DNA of 64,000 nucleotides from Streptomyces sp. JHA26. Lineage in GTDB: Bacteria; Actinomycetota; Actinomycetes; Streptomycetales; Streptomycetaceae. The position numbers and the translations under genes are program-made. Positions 45,401-54,199 of this stretch are shown here, one piece after another (position 1 is the stretch's first letter; every line of letters starts with the position of its first letter). The stretch covers positions 1 to 64,000 of the forward strand of contig NZ_BDJC01000015.1 in the NCBI RefSeq assembly GCF_002005565.1. The letters run 5' to 3'. The notes under the pieces were generated by a model, which did not search any database, was not told the origin of the DNA, and saw nothing but the letters and a program-made list of their open reading frames with translations.

Positions 45401-45969
45401 TCCATCCGCGCCTGCGTGGCCCAGCCGATCAGCATCATGAAGACCGGGATGAGCGGCAGGGTGGCGACGATGACGGCCGCCGAGACCCAGTCCTCGGTGA
45501 CGATCCGTGCCAGCACCGCCACCGGCACGACCACCGCGAGCCCCAACTGCGGCAGGTAGCGCGAGAAGTAGTCGTCGAGGGCGTCGACACCCCGGGTGGC
45601 CAGGGTGACGAGCGAGCCGGTGCGCTGTCCGCTCAACCAGCCGGGGCCGAGCGCGGTGGCCCGCTCCAGCAGCCGGCCCCGCAGCTCCGACTTCACGGCC
45701 GCGCTCGCCCGGTGTGCGGCCAGTTCGGTGAGCCAGCCGACCAGGGCACGGCCGCAGGCGACGGCCACCAGCAGCAACAGCGGGGTGCGGAGTTCGGCGG
45801 CCGTCATGCCGTGCTGGAAGGCGCCCACCACCGTTTCGGCGATGAGCATCGCCTGGGCGACGACCAGCCCGGCCCCGGCGGCGCCCAGGACGATGACCGC
45901 CGCCAGGAAGAGCCGGGTGGCGCGGGCGTACCGCAGCAGCCGTGGATCGATCGGTTTCACGTGAAACAC
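42451..45969 (-). CDS. cydCD: Fused CydD-CydC ABC exporter (thiol transport, bd oxidase assembly)
   Basis: A 1172-residue fusion of two half transporters, needed to assemble cytochrome bd by exporting thiols such as Cys or mycothiol-type reductants. Residues 1-560 are CydD-like (membrane domain, Walker A GPSGAGKST, LSAGQRQR, LLLDEPTAAL). Residues about 600-1172 are CydC-like (GPSGSGKTT, LSGGQRQR, LVLDEPAEHL). A Ser/Pro linker joins them. The ATG at 45969 overlaps a parS site, whose sequence encodes FHVK at residues 2-5. It is 12 bp after cydB. Confidence 0.95.
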   Translation of the reverse strand: MFHVKPIDPRLLRYARATRLFLAAVIVLGAAGAGLVVAQAMLIAETVVGAFQHGMTAAELRTPLLLLVAVACGRALVGWLTELAAHRASAAVKSELRGRLLERATALGPGWLSGQRTGSLVTLATRGVDALDDYFSRYLPQLGLAVVVPVAVLARIVTEDWVSAAVIVATLPLIPVFMMLIGWATQARMDRQWRLLSRLSGHFLDVVAGLPTLKVFGRAKAQAESIKRITGEYRQATMRTLRIAFLSSFALELLATLSVALVAVTIGMRLVHGEMDLYDGLVVLVLAPEAYLPLRQVGAQYHAAAEGLAAAEEIFSVLETPAPASGNGPVPADGALSFEGVTVRYPGRTADAVSGVDLVVEPGETVALVGPSGAGKSTLLHALLGFVRPREGRIRIGGSDLTGLDPAQWHARVAWVPQRPHLFAGTVAENVRLARPEADDAAVRRALRDAGALEFVDALPEGTGTVLGEDGSGLSAGQRQRLALARAFLADRPVLLLDEPTAALDGATEAEVVTAVRRLAAGRTVLLVAHRPALLEVADRVVRLDEPVSAPAATAVPRPMAGRPSAQEPGATGTASAEVRGTKEPAPGSSAGVLARVRAMSAARRGRLGLALLLGSLALGSAVGLMATSGWLISRASQQPPVLYLMVAVTATRAFGIGRAVFRYAERLVSHDAVLRMLADTRVAVYRRLERLAPAGLRRSRRGDLLSRLVADVDALQDHWLRWLLPAGTAVVVCAASVGFTAWLLPEAGAVLAAGLLAAGVGVPLITGAVARRAEHRLAPARGALATRVTDLLTGTAELTVAGALPGRAAEARRADGTLTRIASRAATATALGDGLVALISGLTVAGAALTGVRAVADGRLAGVAVAVVVLTPLAAFEAVLGLPLAVQYRQRVRRSAERVYEVLDAPEPVREPERPRQAPAAPFPVVLDGLVARHPGQDRDALAGLDLTLAEGRRVAVVGPSGSGKTTLAQVLLRFLGPDAGSYTLAGAEAGALAGDDVRRLVGLCAQDAHLFDSSVRENLLLARKDATESELRAALARARLLDWVDSLPDGLDTLVGEHGARLSGGQRQRLALARALLADFPVLVLDEPAEHLDLPTADALTTDLLAATEGRTTLLITHRLAGLDAVDEVVVLDEGRVVQRGTYAELTAVEGPLRTMTEREAAAELLVGAR
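45954..45967. other. Perfect parS site at the start of cydCD
   Basis: GTTTCACGTGAAAC at 45954-45967 covers codons 2-5 of cydCD, so ParB binding and translation initiation share the same DNA. Confidence 0.93.
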
Positions 45970-45981
45970 ATCCCGCCGGGC

Positions 45982-46986
45982 TCAGTGCGCGGCTTCGGCG
46001 ATGTGCTGGGTGCCGATCCGCTTGCGGAAGACCCAGTACGTCCACCCCTGGTAGAGCAGGACGACCGGCGTGGCGATCACGGCCAGCCAGGTCATGATCT
46101 TCAGGGTGTACGGGCTGGACGAGGCGTTGGTGACGGTCAGGCTCCAGTCCGCGTTCAACGTGGACGGCATGACGTTCGGGAAGAGCGTCAGGAAGAGCAT
46201 CGCCACGGAGGCCACGATGGTGACTCCGGAGAGCGCGAAGGCCCATCCCTCGCGTCCCGCCTGATTCGCCGCCAGCGCGACGACCAGGGCGGCGACGGCC
46301 ACCACCAGCGCGACCAGACTCGTGCCGTCGCCGTTGTCGGCCTGCGTCCACAGCAGGAAGGCGAGGGCCAGCACGGCGGCGACGAGACCCACCCGCAGCG
46401 CCAGCGTCCGCGCCCGTTCGCGGATCTCGCCGACGGTCTTGAGCGCGGTGAACACCGTCCCGTGGAAGGTGAACAGGGTCAGCGTGACCAGGCCGCCGAG
46501 GAGGGCGTACGGGTTCAGCAGGTCCCAGACGGTGCCGACGTACTCCAGGTCCCGGTCGATCTTCACCCCGTGGGCGATGTTGCCGAAGGCGACACCCCAC
46601 AGGAACGCCGGGATCAGCGAGGTCCAGAAGATCGCGGTCTCCCAGTTGCGCTGCCAGCGCTCCTCGGGTCGCTTCACCCGGTACTCGAAGGCGACGCCCC
46701 GGACGATCAGGCAGAGCAGGATGACCAGCAGGGGCAGGTAGAAGCCGGAGAAGAGGGTGGCGTACCACTCGGGGAAGGCGGCGAAGGTCGCACCGCCGGC
46801 CGTCAGCAGCCACACCTCGTTGCCGTCCCAGACGGGTCCGATCGTGTTGATCAGCACCCGCTTCTCGGCCCGGTCGCGGGCGAGCAGCCGAGTGAGCACG
46901 CCGACCCCGAAGTCGAAACCCTCCAGGAAGAAGTAGCCGGTCCACAGGACGGCGATCAGGACGAACCAGACGTCGTGAAGTTCCAT
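45982..46986 (-). CDS. cydB: Cytochrome bd oxidase subunit II
   Basis: A 334-residue membrane subunit of the quinol oxidase that reduces O2 to water at low oxygen. Recognised by the start MELHDVWFVLIAVLWTGYFF, LEGFDFGVG, and WDGNEVWLLTAGGATFAAFP, with eight or so helices. It lies between cydA (20 bp) and cydCD (12 bp), as in an operon. Confidence 0.96.
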   Translation of the reverse strand: MELHDVWFVLIAVLWTGYFFLEGFDFGVGVLTRLLARDRAEKRVLINTIGPVWDGNEVWLLTAGGATFAAFPEWYATLFSGFYLPLLVILLCLIVRGVAFEYRVKRPEERWQRNWETAIFWTSLIPAFLWGVAFGNIAHGVKIDRDLEYVGTVWDLLNPYALLGGLVTLTLFTFHGTVFTALKTVGEIRERARTLALRVGLVAAVLALAFLLWTQADNGDGTSLVALVVAVAALVVALAANQAGREGWAFALSGVTIVASVAMLFLTLFPNVMPSTLNADWSLTVTNASSSPYTLKIMTWLAVIATPVVLLYQGWTYWVFRKRIGTQHIAEAAH

Positions 46987-47006
46987 GACTGTGCAGCTCC
47001 CTCGGC

Positions 47007-48512
47007 CTAGTACGAGAAGGCCATCGGCTTGTCGGCGTCACGGGAGTCGCCGCCGATCTTCGTGGGCGGGGTGAGGTCGGCCTCGGTGAGCTCGGGCGGT
47101 CCGGCCTTGACGTACTTCACCAGCAGCCTGACCTCGATGACGGCCAGGACGGCGTAGAGCAGGGTGAAGGCGATCATCGAGGTGACGACCTCGGCCGTGG
47201 AGACACCGGGGGAGACCGCGTCGCGGGTCTGGAACACGCCGTAGACGACCCAGGGCTGCCGGCCCATCTCGGTGAAGATCCAGCCCCAGGAGTTGGCGAT
47301 CAGCGGGAAGGCCATCGTCCAGACCGCCAGCAGCCAGTACAGCCGGGAGAACTTCGATCCGAGCGGCTTCTTCAGCAGCACCAGGCGGGGCACCTCGTCG
47401 TCACCGGTCCGCCAGGCCGCCGGCAGCATGAACTTCTTGCGGGTCAGCCAGAGCCCCAGCAGACCGAGCGAGAAGGAGGCCATGCCGAAGCCGATCATCC
47501 ACCGGAAGCCCCAGTAGGCGACGGGGACGATGGGCTTGTAGTCACCGGGTCCGAACTTCTGCCGCTCGACCTTGTTGGTGTCGTTGATGCCGGGCACGTA
47601 CGAGTCGAAGTCGCTGTGCGCCAGGAAGGACAGCAGGCCGGGGATCTCCAGAGCGACCTTGTTGTGCCCCTCGTCGACGTCGCCGTAGGCGAAGACGGAG
47701 AAGGGCGCCGGCTGCTCGCCGTCCCACAGGGCCTCGGCGGCGGCCATCTTCATCGGCTGCTGCTCGTACATGACCTTGCCGAGGGTGTCGCCGCTGACGG
47801 CGGTGAGCAGGCCGCCGACGGCCAGGGTGACCAGGCCGAGCCGCAGCGAGGTCCGCATCACGGGGATGTGCTTCTTGCGCATCAGATGGAAGGCGGCGAT
47901 GCCCACCATGAAGGCGCCACCGGTCAGGAAGGCCGCCGAGAAGCTGTGGAAGACCTGGTTGAGGGCGGTGTTCTGGGTGAGGACCTGCCAGAAGTCGGTG
48001 AGTTCCGCCCGGCCCTTCTCCTCGTTGATCCGGTAGCCGACGGGGTGCTGCATCCAGGAGTTGGCGGCGAGGATGAAGTACGCCGACAGCAGTGTGCCGA
48101 TCGAGACCATCCATATGCAGGCCAGGTGGACCTTCTTCGGCAGCTTGTCCCAGCCGAAGATCCACAGGCCGATGAAGGTCGACTCGAAGAAGAAGGCGAT
48201 CAGCGCCTCGAACGCGAGCGGTGCGCCGAAGATGTCACCGACGAAGCGGGAGTAGTCGGACCAGTTCATGCCGAACTGGAACTCCTGCACGATGCCGGTG
48301 ACGACACCCATGGCGATGTTGATCAGGAAGAGCTTGCCCCAGAACTTCGTCGCCCTGAGGTACTTCTCCTTCTCCGTGCGCACCCAGGCGGTCTGCAGTC
48401 CGGCCGTGAGGGCGGCCAGTGAGATCGTCAGCGGCACGAAGAGGAAGTGGTAGACGGTCGTGATGCCGAACTGCCATCGCGCCAGTGTCTCCGGCGCCAA
48501 AGCCATGTCCAC
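47007..48512 (-). CDS. cydA: Cytochrome bd oxidase subunit I
   Basis: The 501-residue heme subunit. Heme-ligand regions are visible: His in TTVYHFLFVPLT and in QVFHSFSAAFLTG; the GRQPW motif is at EMGRQPWVVYG. Nine helices are expected. I chose GTG 48512, which has GGAGG at eight bases; ATG 48506 is two codons in. The gene heads cydA-cydB-cydCD. A perfect Rex operator 83 bp upstream indicates repression at low NADH/NAD+. Confidence 0.96.
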   Translation of the reverse strand: MDMALAPETLARWQFGITTVYHFLFVPLTISLAALTAGLQTAWVRTEKEKYLRATKFWGKLFLINIAMGVVTGIVQEFQFGMNWSDYSRFVGDIFGAPLAFEALIAFFFESTFIGLWIFGWDKLPKKVHLACIWMVSIGTLLSAYFILAANSWMQHPVGYRINEEKGRAELTDFWQVLTQNTALNQVFHSFSAAFLTGGAFMVGIAAFHLMRKKHIPVMRTSLRLGLVTLAVGGLLTAVSGDTLGKVMYEQQPMKMAAAEALWDGEQPAPFSVFAYGDVDEGHNKVALEIPGLLSFLAHSDFDSYVPGINDTNKVERQKFGPGDYKPIVPVAYWGFRWMIGFGMASFSLGLLGLWLTRKKFMLPAAWRTGDDEVPRLVLLKKPLGSKFSRLYWLLAVWTMAFPLIANSWGWIFTEMGRQPWVVYGVFQTRDAVSPGVSTAEVVTSMIAFTLLYAVLAVIEVRLLVKYVKAGPPELTEADLTPPTKIGGDSRDADKPMAFSY

Positions 48513-48594
48513 GTCGTCGGCCTCCTTGCATCGCCGTGGTTCCGGCAGTTTGCGCGTGTATGTGCCACCTATCTCAGGAGCAACCAGACACGCT

Positions 48595-48610
48595 TGTGAA
48601 AGCGTTCACA
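48595..48610. promoter_or_regulatory. Rex operator in the cydA promoter
   Basis: TGTGAAAGCGTTCACA is a perfect inverted repeat TGTGAA-N4-TTCACA, matching the Rex binding site known from S. coelicolor. It is followed at once by TTCACAAG, which may be a half-site. Rex is released by NADH, so cyd is turned on when respiration is limited. Confidence 0.9.
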
Positions 48611-48712
48611 TTCACAAGCAATTATGACTTACTGCTTTTCGACACCGGAAGGGGGGTCCCCTGTGACGTCAACCCCTTGGCAAGAACTTCAACATCTTGT
48701 TGAATCCGCGGC

Positions 48713-49117
48713 ATGAACACCGCGAGCACTCAGGGGCAGTACGCACGGATACGCATCTCGTGGCCCACGGGTCACCTCACCGCGACCCTCGAGGACACCC
48801 CCACCACGCAGGCGCTTCTCAAGGCACTGCCGCTCACCGCCTCCGCCCACACCTGGGGCGAGGAGGTGTACTTCGACACAGGTGTGTCGGTTTCACGTGA
48901 AACGGACGCCCGTCAGGTCGTCGAGCCGGGCACCGTGGCGTTCTGGACCGACGGCGACGCACTGGCTCTCCCCTACGGTCCCACGCCGATCTCGCGAGGA
49001 GACGAGTGCCGCCTCGCGAGCCCGTGCAACGTCCTCGGCCGCCTCGACGGCGACCCTCGCCGACTGGCGACGGTGCGCGACGGCGACCCGGTACGCGTGG
49101 AGACGGTGGACATCTGA
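48713..49117 (+). CDS. Cyclophilin-like fold protein (TM1367/DUF3830-like)
   Basis: A 134-residue protein with the cyclophilin-like barrel signature: TGHLTATLEDTPTTQALLKA, WGEEVYFDTGV, VEPGTVAFWTDGDALALPYG, and NVLGRLDGDP. The family has no proven enzyme activity. It is divergent from cydA and shares the 200-bp intergenic region with the Rex site. A parS site at 48890-48903 encodes SRET in its middle. Confidence 0.88.
   Translation: MNTASTQGQYARIRISWPTGHLTATLEDTPTTQALLKALPLTASAHTWGEEVYFDTGVSVSRETDARQVVEPGTVAFWTDGDALALPYGPTPISRGDECRLASPCNVLGRLDGDPRRLATVRDGDPVRVETVDI
48890..48903. other. Perfect parS site inside a coding sequence
   Basis: GTTTCACGTGAAAC lies within the cyclophilin-like gene. 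Confidence 0.93.
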
Positions 49118-49186
49118 CGCCCACCGCCCCCGGTGGACGCGTCCGGCGCCCGCCCGCCTCGCCGGACGCCTGGCACCGCAGCCGCG

Positions 49187-50266
49187 TCAGATCTCCTTGC
49201 GGAACGCTTCCGACACCTTCAGGAAGATGTCGTTCGCCTCGCTCTCCCCGACCGTCACCCGCACACCCTCACCCGGGAACGGCCGTACGACCACGCCGGC
49301 CCGCTCGCACGCCTCCGCGAAGGCGACCGTGCGCTCTCCCAGACGCAGCCACACGAAGTTGGCCTGGGTCTCCGGCACCGTCCAGCCCTGCGCGCGCAGG
49401 CCGTCGACCACACGGATGCGCTCGCAGACCAGCGAGCCGACCCGGCCGATCAGCTCGTCCTCGGCCCGCAGCGAGGCGATCGCCGCCTCCTGGGCGATCT
49501 GGCTCACGCCGAAGGGCACGGCCGTCTTGCGCAGCGCGGCCGCCACCGGCTCATGGGCGATCGCGAAGCCGACCCGGAGGCCGGCGAGGCCGTACGCCTT
49601 GGAGAAGGTCCGCAGCACACAGACGTTGGGCCGCTCACGGTAGATCTCGACGCCGTCCGGCACCTCGGGATCACGGATGAACTCGCGGTAGGCCTCGTCG
49701 AGAACCACGAGCACGTCGCTCGGTACCCGGTCGAGGAAGCGCTCCAGCTCGGCCCGCCGCACCACCGTGCCGGTCGGGTTGTTGGGATTGCAGACGAAGA
49801 TCAGTCGCGTCCGGTCGGTGATCGCGTCGGCCATGGCGTCCAGATCGTGCACGTCGCCCGGTGTCAGCGGCACCTTCACGGACGTCGCACCGCTGATCTG
49901 CGTGATGATCGGGTACGCCTCGAAGGAACGCCAGGCGTAGATCACCTCGTCACCGGGGCCGGAGGTCGCCTGGATCAGTTGCTGCGCCACACCGACCGAC
50001 CCGGTACCGGTGGCCAGGTGGGAGAGGGGGACGCCGAATCGTTCCGACAACTCGGCCATCAGGCTCGTGCAGGCCATGTCCGGGTACCGGTTGAAGGACG
50101 AGGCCGCGGCCGCGACCGTCTCCATCACGCCCGGCAGCGGCGGGTACGGGTTCTCGTTGGAGGACAGTTTGTAGGCCACCGGCCCGTCCGCCGCGGCGGG
50201 CTTGCCCGGCTTGTAGGTGGGAATTCCCTCCAGCTCGGCGCGCAGCTTGGGGCTCGTCTCGCTCAC
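49187..50266 (-). CDS. hisC: Histidinol-phosphate / aromatic aminotransferase
   Basis: A 359-residue PLP aminotransferase of fold type [32 protein letters not shown], and the PLP Lys in [15 protein letters not shown], ending with [14 protein letters not shown] chose GTG 50266, with GGAGGA seven bases upstream. It is outside a his operon, so it may serve as a second HisC or as an aromatic aminotransferase. pheA is in the same window, but they are 21 kb apart. Confidence 0.92.
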   Translation of the reverse strand: MSETSPKLRAELEGIPTYKPGKPAAADGPVAYKLSSNENPYPPLPGVMETVAAAASSFNRYPDMACTSLMAELSERFGVPLSHLATGTGSVGVAQQLIQATSGPGDEVIYAWRSFEAYPIITQISGATSVKVPLTPGDVHDLDAMADAITDRTRLIFVCNPNNPTGTVVRRAELERFLDRVPSDVLVVLDEAYREFIRDPEVPDGVEIYRERPNVCVLRTFSKAYGLAGLRVGFAIAHEPVAAALRKTAVPFGVSQIAQEAAIASLRAEDELIGRVGSLVCERIRVVDGLRAQGWTVPETQANFVWLRLGERTVAFAEACERAGVVVRPFPGEGVRVTVGESEANDIFLKVSEAFRKEI

Positions 50267-50677
50267 CGCAGTCCTCCTCGTGACCACCACCGGCATCGAA
50301 TACTTCTCACCCTATGAGGATTCAGCGTCACTGCGTATAGGGGCGGCCGGACCTCCTCCGTCACACTGGCATCAGGGGCATCAGGGGCATCAGGGGCATG
50401 AAGGCGCACGATTCGGGGGGCGTACCGCACATATATCTACGCGCCGGTGGCTCGCGCCGTGGCGCGCATCCCTCGTGCAGGTGAGTTGCAACCTCTTCGC
50501 AACATCGACCGGCCGACAGGTCCTCGCTCGCTGACACGGCAGATACTGGGGCTGGAGTCGCCAACTTCCTTGTTTTCCAAGGCAATTGAGATCCTGCGAT
50601 CATGCAGAAACGTGCCTGCCAATGCATGCATATGCGTCCGCCCTACCCCACCGCACGAGCCCTACTATCGGCTCGCC
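50267..50677. other. Divergent intergenic region with short tandem repeat
   Basis: 411 bp between hisC and the LacI regulator. GGCATCAGG-type 9-mers are repeated three and a half times at 50368-50400. GTTGC and GCAAC half-sites near 50483-50502 and the CCTTG/CAAGG pair near 50569-50583 could be operators of the LacI protein. No gene is seen. Confidence 0.5.
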
Positions 50678-51790
50678 ATGACAGCAGCAGGGAAGCACCA
50701 GGTGAGCCGCGCGGAAACCTCACGTCGAGGCAGTCGGCCGGGCCGGGCGGGCATCAGAGACGTGGCCGCCGCCGCCGGAGTATCCATCACGACCGTCTCC
50801 GACGCCCTCAACGGCAAGGGCCGACTCCCGGATGCCACCCGGCGCCACGTCCGCGAGGTGGCCGACCGGCTGGGCTACCGACCCTCGGCCGCCGCCCGTA
50901 CGCTCCGCACCGGTAAGTCGGGACTCATCGGCCTGACCGTGACGACGTACGGGAATGAACCTTTCACCTTCACCGAGTTCGCGTACTTCGCCGAGATGGC
51001 GCGCGCCGCCACCTCCGCCGCGCTCGCCCGCGGGTACGCCCTCGTCATCCTCCCGGCGACCTCCCGCCACGACGTGTGGTCCAACGTCGCGCTGGACGGC
51101 ACGGTCGTCATCGACCCCTCCGACCAGGACCCGGTCGTCGGCGAACTGGTCCGCCAGGGCTTACCGGTCGTCTCCGACGGCCGCCCGGTCGGCGCGCTTC
51201 CCGTCACCGCCTGGGTCGACAACGACCACGAGGCCGCCGTGCTCGGCATCCTCGACCACCTGGCCGCCGCCGGCGCCCGCCGGATCGGCCTGCTCACCGG
51301 CACCACCACCGACACGTACACCCACCTGTCGACCACCGCCTACCTGCACTGGTGCGAGCGCGTCGGACAGGACCCGGTCTACGAGGCCTACCCGGCACAC
51401 GACCCGTGCGCGGGAGCGGTGGCCGCCGACCGGCTGCTCGCCCGGCCCGACCGGCCCGACGCCGTGTACGGCCTGTTCGATCCGAACGGCACCGACCTGC
51501 TCGCCGCCGCCCGCCGTTACGGCCTGCGCGTCCCGGAGGACCTGCTGCTGGTCTGCTGCAGCGAGTCCACGGTGTACGCCAGCACCGAGCCCCCCATCAC
51601 CACCCTGTCGCTCAAACCCCGTCGCATCGGCACGGCGGTGATCCAGCTCCTCATCGACGCCATCGAGGGGCTCGACTCGGAGCAGACGGTCGAGCAGGTG
51701 ATACCGACGGAACTGATCGTGCGGACGTCGTCGCAGCGCCGCCCGCCCCGGACGACGGTCAGCCCGCCGCGGTCGCCCGAGCACGAGTAG
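50678..51790 (+). CDS. LacI-family transcriptional regulator with a TTA codon
   Basis: A 370-residue repressor. It has an N-terminal helix-turn-helix (IRDVAAAAGVSITTVSDALN, about residues 27-47, then GYRPSAAARTLRTGKSGLIG as hinge) and a periplasmic-binding-protein-like sensor domain. Codon 162 (51161-51163, in RQGLPVV) is TTA, the rare Leu codon read by bldA tRNA, so full synthesis should depend on developmental stage. The ATG at 50678 gives the right length before the HTH. Ligand and targets are unknown. Confidence 0.92.
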   Translation: MTAAGKHQVSRAETSRRGSRPGRAGIRDVAAAAGVSITTVSDALNGKGRLPDATRRHVREVADRLGYRPSAAARTLRTGKSGLIGLTVTTYGNEPFTFTEFAYFAEMARAATSAALARGYALVILPATSRHDVWSNVALDGTVVIDPSDQDPVVGELVRQGLPVVSDGRPVGALPVTAWVDNDHEAAVLGILDHLAAAGARRIGLLTGTTTDTYTHLSTTAYLHWCERVGQDPVYEAYPAHDPCAGAVAADRLLARPDRPDAVYGLFDPNGTDLLAAARRYGLRVPEDLLLVCCSESTVYASTEPPITTLSLKPRRIGTAVIQLLIDAIEGLDSEQTVEQVIPTELIVRTSSQRRPPRTTVSPPRSPEHE

Positions 51791-52055
51791 GGACCGGATC
51801 CGCCGGAACGCGCCCAGCCGGAGGAAATCACACCGGACAGACTCCGACCGGTGAAGATCACGCCGACGTCACGGACGGGCGAAGACCGGCCCAATCGGGG
51901 CGAAAGCCGCGGTGAACCCGAGTCCTGCCCCGATTCACCACCCCTGGGTCATCACACAGAGCGATCCGCATTCCTATGATGGGCCCACACACCGCGGGCC
52001 GCTGCGACCAGGCAGTCCGAAGCGGTGCAGATGCGGCGCGATGGTGGAGGGGTCG

Positions 52056-53147
52056 ATGACTCAGGGGGCCGGTCAGGGACCCGAGGTGGAACGGACGGCG
52101 ACGGTGCGCGACTTCCGGGTGCCCGCGTACGTCCACGAGGCCGCTCCGTACGTCACTCCCGGCACGCACCCGGGCGAGGCCGCTCCCCCCTCCGAGGAGG
52201 GATACGGGGAGGCCTATCCGGAGGGGTACACGCCCACCCAGCGCGATCTGCCCGTCATCCGAAGGGGTGACACGGTCCAGGTGGCCCTCGACCCCGAACC
52301 GGCCCCGGCAGCACAGCCCGCCACGGGTCAGGGGCCGCTGTTCGTCGTCGGTGACGTGCACGGCTACCTGGACCAGCTGGTGGCCGCGCTCCAGGAGAAG
52401 GGCCTCATCGACGCCGCCGGCCAGTGGTGCGCGGGCACCTCCCGCCTGTGGTTCCTCGGCGATTTCACCGACCGCGGCCCGGACGGCATCGGTGTCATCG
52501 ACCTGGTGATGCGACTGTCCGCCGAGGCCGCCGCGGCCGGCGGCTACTGCAAGGCGCTGATGGGCAACCACGAGCTGCTGCTGCTCGGCGCCAAGCGGTT
52601 CGGCGACACCCCCGTCAACTCCGGTGCCGGTACCGCCACCTTCCAGGCCGCCTGGCTGCTCAACGGCGGCCAGAAGACCGACATGGACCGCCTGCAGGAC
52701 CACCATCTCCAGTGGATGGCCCGCCTCGACGCGCTCGAAGAGGTGGACGGACACCTCCTCGTCCACTCCGACACCACCACCTACCTCGACTACGGCCGTT
52801 CCATCGAGGAGGTCAACGACACCGTCCGCGAGACGCTCACCCGCAACGACGCGGAAGAGGTGTGGGACCTGTTCCGCAAGCTCACCAAGCGGTTCTCCTT
52901 CCGCGACGAGGGCGGTGCCGACGCGGTGCGCTCGCTGCTGGACACGTACGGCGGCACCCGTATCGTCCACGGGCACAGCCCCATCCCCTACCTCCTGGGC
53001 GAGGTCGGCTCCGAGGACGGCGAGGACGACACCCGCACCGCGGTCGAGGGGCCCCACGTCTACGCGGACGGGCTGGCCATCGCGATGGACGGCGGCGTGA
53101 CGATGGCCGGAAAGCTGCTGGTCCAGCAACTCCCGCTGGACGCCTGA
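52056..53147 (+). CDS. Metallophosphoesterase (calcineurin-like)
   Basis: A 363-residue protein. The first 95 residues are disordered and variable. From about residue 97 it has the calcineurin-like phosphatase motifs: FVVGDVHGYLDQL, WFLGDFTDRGPDG, LMGNHELLLLG, and GTRIVHGHSPIPY. GGAGGGG is five bases before ATG 52056. Substrate unknown; relatives act on phosphoproteins or diadenosine polyphosphates. Confidence 0.92.
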   Translation: MTQGAGQGPEVERTATVRDFRVPAYVHEAAPYVTPGTHPGEAAPPSEEGYGEAYPEGYTPTQRDLPVIRRGDTVQVALDPEPAPAAQPATGQGPLFVVGDVHGYLDQLVAALQEKGLIDAAGQWCAGTSRLWFLGDFTDRGPDGIGVIDLVMRLSAEAAAAGGYCKALMGNHELLLLGAKRFGDTPVNSGAGTATFQAAWLLNGGQKTDMDRLQDHHLQWMARLDALEEVDGHLLVHSDTTTYLDYGRSIEEVNDTVRETLTRNDAEEVWDLFRKLTKRFSFRDEGGADAVRSLLDTYGGTRIVHGHSPIPYLLGEVGSEDGEDDTRTAVEGPHVYADGLAIAMDGGVTMAGKLLVQQLPLDA

Positions 53148-53334
53148 CCGTTCACCGGGCCGCCCTTCCCCGGCAGCGGTCCCGCAGGTCGGCACCCAAT
53201 TTCTGGAAACCCCCTGTCACCGCGCGCCGTCACCGCTCTACCATCGGCTTATCCGTAGCAGGCTCCCCTCCGTTTCTGCCCGACGGCTCGTTGGCATGCG
53301 AGCCCCAAGCCCTACGGAGCATCGGGGGATGCAC

Positions 53335-54195
53335 ATGAACAGCGTTCCGCAGCATCTGCCGAACGAGGACCGCCAGGAGTACGAGCGGATCCTCGACGAG
53401 GCGCTGCGCTCCGCACCACACCGCCCGGAACTGACCGCTGTCGGACAGCGGCTCAACGCCGAACAACTGCGCACCATGGCACTCGACGCCACCGCTCTGA
53501 TCACGGCGGCGGCCTCCACGGAGTACCAGCACTACGTGAAGGTCCGCGAGGAGCTGCGCCATCGGGCATCGTCCTCCTCGTCGTCCGCGCGCGGTTCCGG
53601 AGCCGAGGAGCCGGATACGGGCCCGGTGGGTCTCGCCGTCACCGTGGGGGAGGCCGCCGAGGCCACCGGTGCGGGCGCGGGCGCGGTCGTCGCCGTCCTG
53701 GCGCCCGTCCTGGCCGGCACCGCAGCGGCGATCTTCCTGCTCGTCGGCTACGTCCTGAGGATGCTCGACCCGGGGCAGGCGTTCGCACGGACCATGCTCA
53801 CCACGGGATGGGTGTTCGGCGGTGTGGCCGCCGTCGCCGTCCTCGTCGCGGGGGCGGGGCTGCTGCTCACCGCGCTGCGCAACCGGCCCTCCGCCGAGTC
53901 CGGCCGCCACCGCGAACTCGACGGGGAGGTGAACCGGGCCAGGGAGGCCTGGCAGGACGCCCTGCTCGAACGCGGCATCCTGCCGTTCCTGCGGAAGGCG
54001 CTCACCGACCCGGACGCGGCGGTCGCGCTGCACCCGACGGGACCGGCGGCACCGACGAGCCGGATGCCGCGCCTCGGCTACGACCGTCCGGGATTCACGA
54101 GCCCCGACGACGGCCGGGAGGGTCCGCGTCCGAGCTACTCGAGCCCGGACTACAGCAGCCCGGACTTCGGCGGTCCGGAACACCGGCCCGAGTAG
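53335..54195 (+). CDS. Two-helix membrane protein of unknown function
   Basis: A 286-residue protein. A helical N-terminal part (EDRQEYERILDEALRSAP) and a Ser-rich linker are followed by two transmembrane helices (about 120-145 and 162-185), and a C-terminal tail with short SPDY/SPDF repeats (YSSPDYSSPDFGGPE). The ATG at 53335 has GGGGGA nearby. I do not recognise a family. Confidence 0.8.
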   Translation: MNSVPQHLPNEDRQEYERILDEALRSAPHRPELTAVGQRLNAEQLRTMALDATALITAAASTEYQHYVKVREELRHRASSSSSSARGSGAEEPDTGPVGLAVTVGEAAEATGAGAGAVVAVLAPVLAGTAAAIFLLVGYVLRMLDPGQAFARTMLTTGWVFGGVAAVAVLVAGAGLLLTALRNRPSAESGRHRELDGEVNRAREAWQDALLERGILPFLRKALTDPDAAVALHPTGPAAPTSRMPRLGYDRPGFTSPDDGREGPRPSYSSPDYSSPDFGGPEHRPE

Positions 54196-54199
54196 CCAC

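Noticed and set aside
42334..47010. A 1558-codon open frame on the plus strand antisense to cydCD and cydB
   Set aside because: It mirrors two well-conserved genes; Gln/Gly/His-rich translation shows no family features.
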